In this document: positions 7,236-18,400 of the stretch, piece after piece
Numbering within the stretch: the stretch's first letter is position 1
Layout: the number at the start of each line of letters is the position of its first letter
Source: a virus
IMG/VR virus record: IMGVR_UViG_3300021373_002553
Coordinates: 1 to 39,538 of that record
DNA: 39,538 nucleotides
Strand: one strand, 5' to 3'
The notes under the pieces: model-generated
What the model saw: only the letters and a program-made list of their open reading frames with translations
Told to the model about the DNA's origin: nothing
Database searches by the model: none
Translations under genes and position numbers: made by a program

Positions 7236-10200
7236 AATCGTAATTAAGGTCAGGCTAGATGAGGATGGCAGTCTAAAGCAGGTAGAACAATCTGCAAAAA
7301 AAGCCGCTAAAGCTACAGATGATCTTGGTAAGTCCCGTAATCGCTATAATAAAGGCGAGAAGGGGGTAATAGGAGCTACAGCAAACGGCACAAAAGCATT
7401 TAGTAAAATGCGAGAGTCTATGACCGGAAGTACTGGTCTTGTTAGTGCGTATGCAGTTTTAGCTTCTAACGTATTTGCCGCTACCGCAGCATTTAATGCT
7501 TTTAGACGTGCCGCTCAGGTAGAACAATTAGAGAAAGGTTTGGTTGCTGTGGGCGCTGCTGCAGGAAGAAATCTTCCCGATGTTGCAAAAGGACTTAGAG
7601 AAATAACTGGAGAGGCCCTTTCTGCAGAACAAGCAATGAGAGCAACAGCTCTGGCTTCTGCTTCAGGATTTAGATCTGATCAATTAAACGATTTAGCAAA
7701 AGTTGCAAAAGGAGCCTCTCTTGCTCTTGGAAGAGACATGGGCGATGCTTTTGATCGTCTTGTACGAGGTACAGCAAAAGTCGAACCAGAAATCCTAGAC
7801 GAACTAGGTATTTTTGTTAGGCTAGATGAAGCAGTTCAAAACTATGCAGATCGTCTAGGAGTAGCTGCCTCTTCTCTTACTCAGAATGAAAGAAGCCAAG
7901 CATTCTTAAATGCAACTATTGAACAAGGTCTTAAAAAGTATGAAGACTTAAGTCAAGCTATTGATCCAAACCCTTATGACCAATTGTCTGCCTCTTTAGC
8001 TAACTTACAAAAAGAATTTTTAGGGTTTTTCAACAATTTTGCAGGTTTAGGCGACGCTGTAGGGTTTGCTGCTAGAAACTTAGGGTCTCTGGCTGCTGTA
8101 GGTACTACGCTGGGAGCGGCAGTTACTAGCACTGTTGCTCCTGGGTTATTACGCATGGCAGAATCTTCTGCTGAAAGTGCAGAAGGATTATTCCAAGTTC
8201 GTTCAGAAATGGCACGAAGTCTGGTAACTGGAAAGGGATTGCCCCCTAAATTCAAAGAACTTGCAGATAAGTTAGAAGATGGATCAGCAAGTGCAAAAGA
8301 TTTTGGTAGTGCTCAATCCAGTTTACTGGGTAAAATGGGCGCAACTCAAAAACAAATTAATGTATTAAACCAAGACCTAGATGAAAATGGAAATGTAACT
8401 GCAAAAGCTCAAAAAGAAATAGTTAAACTAACTAATGCAAAAGCCGATTATGCTAATCGTTTGTCTGGACTAAAAGACTTACAGGCGTCTCAAACAGAAG
8501 CAAGTATATCTGCAAGTAGAGCGGCTGCAGTACAAAATGCAACTTCTTTAAATTTAATAGCTGCATTTAGGGATTTAGGACAAGCACACACTGAAGACGC
8601 TGAAAAAACTCGTGAAGGAACAAAAGAGAAGAAAGGGTTCTCAAAAGTATTAAAAAGCTTAGGTCCTTCAGCAAGAACAGCAGCAGGAGGCTTAAAAGTT
8701 CTTGGGGCTGCTTTCTTTACCGTTCTTCCTTATATTGGATTAATTATTTCTGGTATTAGTATTCTGTATGGGATTATAAAAGAAAAGTTTTTTCCAGAAG
8801 ACTTAGTTCAAAAAAGACTAGACGAAGCAATTGCGTCTTTTGAAAACTTTGAAGATATACAGAAAAGTTTCAATGACTCCACAGCAATAGGAGGACAAAG
8901 ATTAGCTAATTCTTATATTGCTTACGCTGGAATTCTTGATCAGATTATTGGAAAAATAAAAGAAGTAAATCAATCTTCCAGAGATGAGTTTCAAAAAACT
9001 ACTTTTGATTTAGAAAGACAAATTTATCAACTAACTCAGGCACAAGCAGAAGCTGCAAAACAAGAAAGAGAGGCACTTTCTAGAGAACTTACAGCAGACG
9101 ATCTTCCTCAATACATGAAAGATCTGGTGGCTGAAGGGGCTCTAGACGAAAGCGCCGCTATTGCATCTCTTCAAAAACAGTATGAGTTAAGGTTGAAGAG
9201 TTCTGGGTTGCAATCTCAAATAAACGCTAAAATAGACGAAAGAAATGCTAAAGAAGCTGAGCTAGAAGAGCTACTTAAAGCAAATGCTGCAGCAATATTA
9301 AAAGGGGCAATGGATGAGTTAAGAATACAACAAGCCATTTCAGAAAGAACAGGTGATGTAACCCCTTTTAGTACTGCACAGTTTAAGTCGGATCTACAAG
9401 AATTACGAGTTCTTTATGATAGACTAATACAAGACTCTGCGTATACTGTTGATCAATTTGAAATTGATTTTGCAATTATTCAAAGAACTCCTAATGCTAT
9501 ACGAGACTCCTTTAATCAAATAGATGACGCCGTCTCAAAGGCAAATGCTACAATTGTTGGAGTAGGTACAAAGATCAAACGACCTTTCCAAGATATTGAA
9601 GAAGGTGTAGCAGGAGTTATCAATACAATAACAGGTTTAGAAACTGCAGCAAAAGAAACCCAATATGTTTTGGGAGGGGGAATGATGCCCACTGCAGCGG
9701 CGCAAGAAGCTATTGCGCTTTTAGAAGAGCAAGATGAAAATCTTAAAAAGCTAAGAATACCTAAAAAGTTTTTAGAAGACATGGGCAAAGACGGACTGCT
9801 CGGAGCTGCACGTAAGTTTTTACAGTTTATAAGAGATACCCAAGTTAACATGGCTACACTTCAAAAGACTGTACATACTACAGCTCAAGCTGCAAAAGAA
9901 ATGCAAACAGCAACAGCAGGAATTGTAGGCACAGAAAAAGATGTAGCAATAGCAAATAATGCAGCAAAACAAGCAAAAATAAATTTGTTAGACGAAGAAA
10001 TCAACGCTTTAACAACCATATTAGATACTACAGAAAACGAAGCCGCAACTTTAGAAGAAATCGCAAAATTAAATGCAGATAGATTAAAGCTTGAATTATC
10101 TTTAGAAGATACAACAGAAGCGGGATTAAAAGCTCAAATTTCTTTAAGTAAAGAGATTGAACGACAAAATGGGTTAAAAGTTGAGCAAGTTAAGAATGAC

Positions 10201-11754
10201 TTGCGTATAATGAAAATACAAGACTCTCTTAGCGGAGGTAGAACTACTCCTGCGGAAGAATTTAATCAAAAAGTAGCAAGCGCAAAAGCCGCAGTAGTTG
10301 CTGCACAAATGGAGCTAGCCTTAACAAATGCTAGAGCAGAATTAGAAGAAGCTCTGTTTATTCTTCGTATAGGTGGAGCCGAGAACATAACTGCATCAGA
10401 GCAGCTAGTTCTTGATAAATTACGTGCTCAACTAGACCTTACTAAGCAAATTGCAGAAGAAAAAGTTAGAGGTGCCGCAATAGGCGTAACAGAAGCAATA
10501 GCAGGAGGAATTCCAGAAAGAACCCCTACTTTAGCAGCTATGCAAGGCACTGGAGACTCAGGTTTAGCTTCCGCAATACAATCAGGTAGAGATGGGTTAG
10601 ATCAAGCACAAGTAACAGCCGCTGCTGCTAAAACTAATGCAGACGATACTTTTGTTGCAAGCCTTAGTGGAGAAGCTACTGCAGAAGAGGTAGCAGTAGC
10701 AGAACAAGCTTTAGTTGCGGCACAAAATGCTGTAAGAAGTGCAGGTACCGCAATGATAACTGGCATGATTGAAGCGCAAGCAAAAGCACTTGAGTCATTA
10801 GGACCAGAAGGTGAAATAGTAGCAGCAATGGCAATGACAACTTCAAATCTTTTGCAAAACTTTGATGCGTTTGCAGAAGCAGGAGAAAGTACCTCGGATA
10901 GATTAGCGGCAGGTTTTGCAATGGCAGCAAGTGCTATTGGTGGTATATCAAGTATTATGGCTGCTCAAAGTAAGCAAGCTATTGGAGAAATTGACAATCA
11001 AATTGCAGCAGAAAAGAAAAGAGACGGCAAATCTAAAGAAAGTGTAGCAAAGTTAAAAGCCTTAGAAAAGAAAAAAGAGGCTATGAAGCGTAAAGAGTTT
11101 GAGCAGAATAAGAAAATGCAAATGGCTCAAGTTATTGCAAATACAGCTTCTGCAATTATGGGATTATGGTCTGGTATTAAAGACCCTTATGTAGGTCCTG
11201 CTCTTGCTGCCGCACAAATGGCAGTAGTTGCAGGGTTGGGGGCTGCTCAGTTGGCAGTTATCGCAGGTACTTCTTATCAAGGAGGCGGATCAGCACCTTC
11301 AGCTTCGGGCCCCAGTGGCATTAGTATGGGGGAAAGAAGGAAGTCAGTAGACTTGGCACGTTCACAGTCAGCACGAGGAGAGCTTGCGTACTTCCGAGGA
11401 GAGAGTGGCTCAGGAGGCCCAGAAAACTTCCGTAACGCATTTGGAGGCTATCGAAACAGAGCGGGCGGAGGCAATACAGCATTCATGGTAGGAGAGCAAG
11501 GGCCTGAGTTGTTTGTACCGGAAACTCCAGGAACTATTGTACCAAATGACGAAGTAACACAAGCTGCACCTACAAATGTAAACTTTAGTATTAATGCAGT
11601 AGACGCGGCAGGCGTAGAAGACCTGCTCATTAGACAACAAGGTAATATCATAGGAATGATTCGAGAAGCCGCAAATTCATATGGGCAAGACTTCGTAGAG
11701 ACAGTAGATACTTCAGTATTTAATGACACAACAGGCGGAGTAAGTAGATACTAA
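7225..11754 (+). CDS. Tail tape measure protein
   Basis: 1509 residues, mostly Ala/Glu/Gln/Lys-rich helix. It sets tail length and is ejected during DNA entry. The N-terminal part (to about 480) has the typical pattern with MTGSTGLVSAYAVLASN and ALASASGFRSDQLNDLAKVAKG. A clear membrane-spanning segment lies at about 493-517 (AAFFTVLPYIGLIISGISIL). A second hydrophobic zone lies at about 1300-1352. The end has the usual FMVGEQGPELFVPETPG motif at about 1419-1433. At about 0.15 nm per residue the tail would be near 225 nm. Translation starts at GTG 7225, overlapping the chaperone stop by 11 bases; the nearby ATG at 7232 is out of frame, and the purine-rich AGGAGAGAG is some 20 bases upstream, so coupling to the previous gene is likely. 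Confidence 0.9.
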   Translation: MANEIVIKVRLDEDGSLKQVEQSAKKAAKATDDLGKSRNRYNKGEKGVIGATANGTKAFSKMRESMTGSTGLVSAYAVLASNVFAATAAFNAFRRAAQVEQLEKGLVAVGAAAGRNLPDVAKGLREITGEALSAEQAMRATALASASGFRSDQLNDLAKVAKGASLALGRDMGDAFDRLVRGTAKVEPEILDELGIFVRLDEAVQNYADRLGVAASSLTQNERSQAFLNATIEQGLKKYEDLSQAIDPNPYDQLSASLANLQKEFLGFFNNFAGLGDAVGFAARNLGSLAAVGTTLGAAVTSTVAPGLLRMAESSAESAEGLFQVRSEMARSLVTGKGLPPKFKELADKLEDGSASAKDFGSAQSSLLGKMGATQKQINVLNQDLDENGNVTAKAQKEIVKLTNAKADYANRLSGLKDLQASQTEASISASRAAAVQNATSLNLIAAFRDLGQAHTEDAEKTREGTKEKKGFSKVLKSLGPSARTAAGGLKVLGAAFFTVLPYIGLIISGISILYGIIKEKFFPEDLVQKRLDEAIASFENFEDIQKSFNDSTAIGGQRLANSYIAYAGILDQIIGKIKEVNQSSRDEFQKTTFDLERQIYQLTQAQAEAAKQEREALSRELTADDLPQYMKDLVAEGALDESAAIASLQKQYELRLKSSGLQSQINAKIDERNAKEAELEELLKANAAAILKGAMDELRIQQAISERTGDVTPFSTAQFKSDLQELRVLYDRLIQDSAYTVDQFEIDFAIIQRTPNAIRDSFNQIDDAVSKANATIVGVGTKIKRPFQDIEEGVAGVINTITGLETAAKETQYVLGGGMMPTAAAQEAIALLEEQDENLKKLRIPKKFLEDMGKDGLLGAARKFLQFIRDTQVNMATLQKTVHTTAQAAKEMQTATAGIVGTEKDVAIANNAAKQAKINLLDEEINALTTILDTTENEAATLEEIAKLNADRLKLELSLEDTTEAGLKAQISLSKEIERQNGLKVEQVKNDLRIMKIQDSLSGGRTTPAEEFNQKVASAKAAVVAAQMELALTNARAELEEALFILRIGGAENITASEQLVLDKLRAQLDLTKQIAEEKVRGAAIGVTEAIAGGIPERTPTLAAMQGTGDSGLASAIQSGRDGLDQAQVTAAAAKTNADDTFVASLSGEATAEEVAVAEQALVAAQNAVRSAGTAMITGMIEAQAKALESLGPEGEIVAAMAMTTSNLLQNFDAFAEAGESTSDRLAAGFAMAASAIGGISSIMAAQSKQAIGEIDNQIAAEKKRDGKSKESVAKLKALEKKKEAMKRKEFEQNKKMQMAQVIANTASAIMGLWSGIKDPYVGPALAAAQMAVVAGLGAAQLAVIAGTSYQGGGSAPSASGPSGISMGERRKSVDLARSQSARGELAYFRGESGSGGPENFRNAFGGYRNRAGGGNTAFMVGEQGPELFVPETPGTIVPNDEVTQAAPTNVNFSINAVDAAGVEDLLIRQQGNIIGMIREAANSYGQDFVETVDTSVFNDTTGGVSRY

Positions 11755-12476
11755 TGGCAGTTTTTACTAGTTTTCAAGACGTTTTACCAGATCCAAATAA
11801 TAATATTGGATCTGCTGGGCAGACTGCGGGCAATGCTGGGCCTGGCTTTGCTTCTGTAAAAATTACTTCTGAACAGCCTTATATGTCTACTCGTACAAAT
11901 TCGGGTAGACTACTTGCGCGTGCTCAAGCCTACCACAAGTACAAAATAAACATTAAATATAATCCAATGACTCGTGCAGAGTTTGAGCCTATTTATACTT
12001 TTTTACTTCAAAGACGTGGGCCACTAAACCCTTTTTATGTTTCTTTACCTCAGTATAGAACTCCTCAAAATAGTGATTTTGCTGCTCATGTGGCAACCGA
12101 GAATCTTGAAGTAACAGCGGCTCACTCTGCGGGGTCAACTATTATGACTCTTGATGGAAGTACTTATGATACTTCTACAGACAGCTATCCAAGCCCTGGA
12201 GATATGTTCACAATAAACGGAACAGATTCAAACCATAAGAAAGCGTACACGGTTACTCGGGTAGAGACAAACGCTGACTATAAAGATATACAACCTGGAG
12301 TAAACGAAGCACGCATTCATTTTGTTCCGGGACTAGCAAAAGCAGTATCAAACAACGATGACATTGTATTTCATAATCCTTTAATAAAGGTTGTGAGAGT
12401 AGGCAATATTGAAACATATGATCTAAATACAGATAATCTGTATCAGTTTTCTTTGAGCCTTGAGGAAGTGCAGTAA
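11754..12476 (+). CDS. Distal tail / hub-adjacent protein
   Basis: 240 residues. It has the pattern of the distal tail family found directly after the tape measure: [20 protein letters not shown] and [19 protein letters not shown] followed by NPFYVSLPQ, which forms the N-terminal ring domain, and then an inserted beta domain (about residues 118-190) before [12 protein letters not shown]. Such proteins connect the tail tube to the hub. It overlaps both neighbours by about one base (stop/start TAATG at each side), so the tape measure, this gene and the hub gene are translationally linked. Confidence 0.6.
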   Translation: MAVFTSFQDVLPDPNNNIGSAGQTAGNAGPGFASVKITSEQPYMSTRTNSGRLLARAQAYHKYKINIKYNPMTRAEFEPIYTFLLQRRGPLNPFYVSLPQYRTPQNSDFAAHVATENLEVTAAHSAGSTIMTLDGSTYDTSTDSYPSPGDMFTINGTDSNHKKAYTVTRVETNADYKDIQPGVNEARIHFVPGLAKAVSNNDDIVFHNPLIKVVRVGNIETYDLNTDNLYQFSLSLEEVQ

Positions 12477-15400
12477 TGGCGGTAAGAAGTGTAAGTAGTG
12501 CACTACGAAATGCACTATTAAAAGAAGATAGTTTTGTATACGCTCACTTAGTAAAGTTTGAGCGCCCTCGTGCACAGGAAGGAGAAAAAGCTCGTCGTAA
12601 GGCTGAAGATTATATGTATCTTACGGACGGTTCTTTTGACCTAGCCTTTAACGATGGGTCTGTAGACATTGATGGAAATGCAAATGGATCTCAGACATAC
12701 ATTGCAAATAAAATTAAAAAAGTAGGTTCTGTATCAGAAACTATTGAAGCTCGGGCAACAAACTATACTCTTCAAATTGATGCAAACGCTTTAAATACTA
12801 CTCTTCAAGATAGTCTTACGATTACTTCTTCTACAATTACTTCTTCCGAAGAGCTTGTAGACGCTGGCTTTCGAGAAGGAGATTTAGTTGAGCTTGTTGC
12901 AAGTAGCGGCTCAAATAAAGGTAAGCTAGTTAGAATCAAATCTTTTAGTTCAAATAATACTGTCGCAAACGTAGAAGCACTAGAAGCTGCTTTAGTAGGA
13001 GAAACAGGAACATACACTCTTACATTTAAGAGCCCAGAAGTAGACGGAATTATATCAGATCGTTCTGTTAGTACATATGCGCGATACATTAATCGTGATG
13101 TGTTTGTCTACAAAGCATTTATTAATCCTGAAACAGGAGCGACTATTGGAGCGCCCTACCTTCTTTTTAAAGGAATTATAGGAGGAGGTAAACTTGCAGA
13201 AGACCCTATAAAAGGATCAACTGTAACTTGGAATATTACTAGTCACTGGGGTGATTTTAACCGTGTTCAAGGACGACTAACATCAGATGCTCATCACCGA
13301 GCATTGGACCAAAATGGGTTAGCTGATCCAGATGCCGCAATCAAACCTGAGTATACAAGAGACTTAGGCTTCTTACATAGTGAACAGGCGATTAACTTGG
13401 TAGCAATTTATCAGGTGAAAGAGACTCGTACAAAGCTGAAAATGAAGCGTAAGTGGTACGGCTCAAAGAAATATAAGCAAATAGAGTACCAAGTAGAAGT
13501 AGATCGAGAGGCAGATTTACGTTTTAATCTTGAAGCAAAGTACTTGCCTATCGTTTATGGTGTGAATAAAATTGATAGTATTCCTATTTTTGTGGATACT
13601 TTGAACAATGATGCAAAACAAGTATTTTGTGCGTATGCTATTTGTGAAGGAGAAGTAGGCGGTCTTTACGATATCTACTTTGATGATACCTCTTCTATCT
13701 GTATTGATGAAAACGATAATAACACTCGATCAAGTCAAACTGCCGAAAATACTATTGACGTTCTGTGTACTGGCAGAGCAGATAGAGGCGATGTACTTAC
13801 TCCTCAATCATTAGCATCTACAAATAGACGTCGTGCAAATCAAACTGCTTTTGGTAGAGGTGGTGGCTTATATGGCTGGTACCCGGGAGCAGATCAAGCA
13901 GAAATTTATGCAATGGGCTACTCTTATTTTGAGCCCATAACAGATTCTAATATTGGTACTGGTGCGACTTCACAAGGCGCAGGTATTACACACGAAAAAG
14001 GAACAAAGTTTAGCACGCCTATTGATGCAGTAATGCAGTTTCATGCTGGAAGAAAGAACCAAAAAGCAGACAGCATTCTTCTGTCAAATGCTAGTAATTT
14101 TAAGATTGCTACTGATTATTATGACGGGGACGATCCTTACTGGGGCGCGGCTCACCAAGTATTAGACACTGCCTATATGGTAGCGAAGTATACAATTGGA
14201 GAGGGGGAGACTACTATCCCTTCTCTTGATTTTGTTATTCGTGGAAGAGGTATTAACTGTTACAACTATGATTTTTCATATGCAGCTGATCCTGCGTACA
14301 CCGATACTGCATCTAATTTTAATATAGGAGATACAGTAGAGGCTTACGCTACAGCAGGCGGTCCTGCGTTAGATAGTAATGTCGTAATTGCTGACATTTA
14401 TACAATTACAAATGTAAAAGGACAGCAGGAAACTCGGTTCCGATTCAAAGAGGAACCCGATGTTACTACAGCAGTTAAAGCCTTTTACATTAAAAAAGGA
14501 ACTAATACTTATCATTTAGTTAAATGGGATTATGTAGGGCATGCAGGTACTGTACCTGGAGAGCTTCAAGAAGAAATTACTTCTCAGACAAGCACTACAA
14601 TTTCGGGCGGAAATGGTATTGACGTTACAGTAGGCAGCGGTAATCCTTCTAACCCTGTAAATATTGCTTTTGATATGGGCGAGTTTTTTAACATTGGCCC
14701 AGAACTTACTGAAGCAGTAAGAGAAGCAGGCTATGATACTCGATTTTTAAACGCTTACGTAGCAGACGGAACATACTCAAATAACAGTGGAGTTCTTCAA
14801 AACTTAGGAGAAACAACTCAAGGAGCTTCCGAAGTTGTTACTGAGTATGTAACAGTACTTGATGCAATACGCTTAGGTTCTGGAGCAGTCTCTACCGATG
14901 ACGCCTACAACTTTTCAGAGATAGAAGTAACACGTACTTTATCTGATGGTAGTACTCGAGTTCAAACTCGTACTATTATAGACTATGACGGAGGTGAAAA
15001 AGTTGCAAAAGTAGATTCACCTTTTGAACTCCCTCCAGGAAGCGGCGATACGTATAAGATTTTTGCAACTGTACCAGATACTCGTGTATCTATTAATCCT
15101 GCAATACAGTTATTGGATTACTTAACAGACGTAAGATATGGTAGAGGACTGGACAAAGACTTAGACATTGATTTAGACTCTTTCTTTGAAGCTGCACGTG
15201 CCTGTGATACGCGATCTAACGTAACTATTATAATGAAGGATCAGCCCGATGATAATACCATTTATGAATATAAAGTAAGCGGTAAAACATATTGGCAGGG
15301 CAAAGTAAAAACTAGAACGTCTAAAGTAATTAATAGCATTACTTATTATGAAGTAGAGTTTGAAGAGGTATTAGGAAAATTATTACATCGCTGGGAAAAC

Positions 15401-18400
15401 TGGAAGTACTTTTATACTAACGAACTTTATTATTATGATGGAGTTTTGTATAAGGCTCCCTCAGACGGTATAATTACTACTAAACCTAATGGTGTATTAA
15501 ACAAGTATACTGGCGATCTTGATATTGCTAAAACCGACGGAACAGGCGCAAAAACTATTTCTTATGATTTAACAGATAGTAGAGCTGTTAAAGGAAGTAC
15601 TGCAGATGGCGATCCTGTAATTCGCTCTATTAATGTAAGCGGTGGCAATATTCAGTCTGTATCTTCTGGGTACGAAATTTACGATTGTGATGATGTTAAG
15701 TATTGGAGATACTTGGGCTGGGAAGCCCAAAATCAAAGACACGTAACGCGTCACCAAACTAATGCTATTATTGATACCTCCTCTCCTGTGTTTGAAAATA
15801 TCAATGGTATGCTTAAGCACTTTAATGGCGTTTTAAGATACTCTTCAGGCAAATATAGCTTAGCTGTAATGCAAGCCTCAAAAGACTCTATAAGTTATAC
15901 TGTCGATGGAGTAACTTATAAACCAGAAGAAATTGAAGAAGGCGATATTATTGGAAGCATCAGTGTAGAAGATGCAGGCCAAAAAGGTACTTATAACCAA
16001 GTAGATGTAAGCATTAACGACCCACAAAATCGCTTTGAAGGTCGTTCTGTTATGATGTTTAACTCTACTTATCTAAAGCAAGATAGAATGGTTCCTCGTA
16101 AAGGAAGGTTCCAAGCTCCATATGTAACAAACTATTTTAATGCTCGTATAAATGCAAAACAGTACTTAGATCAATCTCGTTCAGGGTTAAAAATTAACTT
16201 TACAATGGGGCCAAAAGGTTTACTGCTTCTTGCAGGAGAAGTAATAAAGATTACTTATCCTAGATTTGGTTGGGCAGATAAATTATATAGAATTACTAAC
16301 CTAACTTTTAAAGAAGATTGTTTGGTACAAGTTACAGCAGAAGAGCATGATGATAGTACCTATATAATTGATAGGCCAAGTCGTGGAGAAATACGTCAGT
16401 CTGAAACTGCTCTTGCTCCAAAGCCGGTACCTCCAAACCCTCATTCTTTAACAGGCACTACTAATAATAGAGGCGGAGTAGTACTAAATTGGGCAAATGC
16501 AAGTAATTTTGATGAAGCAACGCACAGTACACAAATATGGCGATCTTCTGACAACGACAGAGCTAATGCAGAACTTGTTGCAACAGTAGAAGGCACAACA
16601 CATACAGATCCAATTGTAGAGGGAGGTTCAAACACTCGATTCTATTGGATACGTCATGTTATTATTTCACAAACTACAGGAACTTCTGGAACCAAGAATG
16701 TAAAAACTTTTTCCGCATATCATCCTACTAGCGAAACTGGCGGTGTAACAGGCACATCAGAAGATAACAGAGGGGAAAAAGGTACACTAGGAGATAAAGG
16801 AGATGAAGGTCCTCCAGGCCCGAAGGGTGCTCCTGGAGACCAGGGTGGTCCCGGAGATAAAGGAGATAAGGGGGATAAAGGACTAAAAGGAGTACAAGGC
16901 CCTCAAGGAGACACAGGTGATAAGGGTGATAAGGGAGATAAAGGACTAAAAGGAGTACAAGGCCCTCAAGGAGACACAGGAGAGACAGGCGATACGGGTG
17001 ACAAGGGTGAAGTAGGTGTTCAAGGCCCTCAAGGAGCCACTGGACCAACAGGTCCTACAGGTGCCAAAGGTGAGATAGGTGTTCAAGGTCCACAAGGTCC
17101 TGCTGGTCCACAAGGGGATGCAGGTGCTAAAGGTGAGGTAGGTGTTCAAGGCCCACAAGGTGCAACAGGTCCAACAGGCCCACAAGGTGCAGCAGGCGCA
17201 AAAGGTGCTACTGGCCCACAAGGTGCTCAAGGCCCTGTAGGAGCTACGGGTGACAAGGGTTCTACTGGTGAAAAAGGTGTTCAAGGCCCACAAGGTGCTC
17301 AAGGCCCTATTGGTGCTACAGGAGACAAAGGTGCTCAAGGTCCACAAGGGCCACAAGGTCTTACAGGCCCACAAGGCGATGTAGGTGCTGCAGGTGCAAA
17401 AGGTGCACAGGGCGCTCAAGGGCCTCAAGGAGCAACAGGACCAACAGGCCCACAAGGTGATGCAGGTTTAAAGGGTGCTCAAGGTGCGCAAGGTGCTACT
17501 GGTCCACAAGGTGCTGCCGGAGACAAAGGTTCTACTGGTGAAAAAGGTGTTCAAGGCCCTCAAGGAGTCACAGGACCTACAGGTGCAGCAGGTGCAAAAG
17601 GTGCTACTGGTCCACAAGGTGCCCAAGGTCCTCAAGGTGCAGCAGGTGCAAAAGGTGCTACTGGCCCACAAGGTGCTCAAGGACCTGTAGGTGCTACTGG
17701 TGACAAGGGTTCTACTGGTGAAAAAGGTGTTCAAGGCCCACAAGGTGCGACAGGTCCCCAAGGTGCTCAAGGTGCGAAAGGTGTAACAGGCGCTCAAGGC
17801 CCCGCAGGACCTACTGGCCCACAAGGTGATACTGGCCTAACGGGACCACAAGGTAATATAGGACCACAAGGACCACAAGGAGCTACGGGACCTACGGGAG
17901 TAGCAGGGCCTGCTGGTGCTGCTGGTGCGGCGGGAACTCCCGGCCCTGACGGCTTAAGTACTTTCTTGTACTATTCTGCGGCTTCTCAGGATATTTTATC
18001 GTCGTCTCCTACAATTCCTTCGTGGGGTACTGGTAATAATTATGCACTTGCGGACGTAGTAAAGTACAATAGTAAAGTATGGGCAGCAATTAATGCTATA
18101 ACCAACTCTACTACTAATCCTCAAAGCGATACTTCTAACTGGGTACAAGTTTTTGCAGATGGCTCAGGAGCCATTGCAGACATGACCAAGTTAACTCCAA
18201 CTTTCTATAATACAGGAAGTAACTTCTGGTATGTTGTAGACGACTCTACTGCTAATAGATTCCATGCTAATGCTACCCAAGTTTCTGGAGGTGTTACTAG
18301 CGTAACTCATACTATAATTGGTACAGGTAGTTCCGCAGGCGGATTAACTTCAGGTAACATGGGAGCTCCTCTTAAAACAGAAGGGCAAACAGGCCCAACT

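Noticed and set aside
11410-11729. Antisense frames over the tape measure C-terminus
   Set aside because: They lie entirely within a strongly supported gene, have no plausible ribosome site, and are Cys/Ser-rich shadows.
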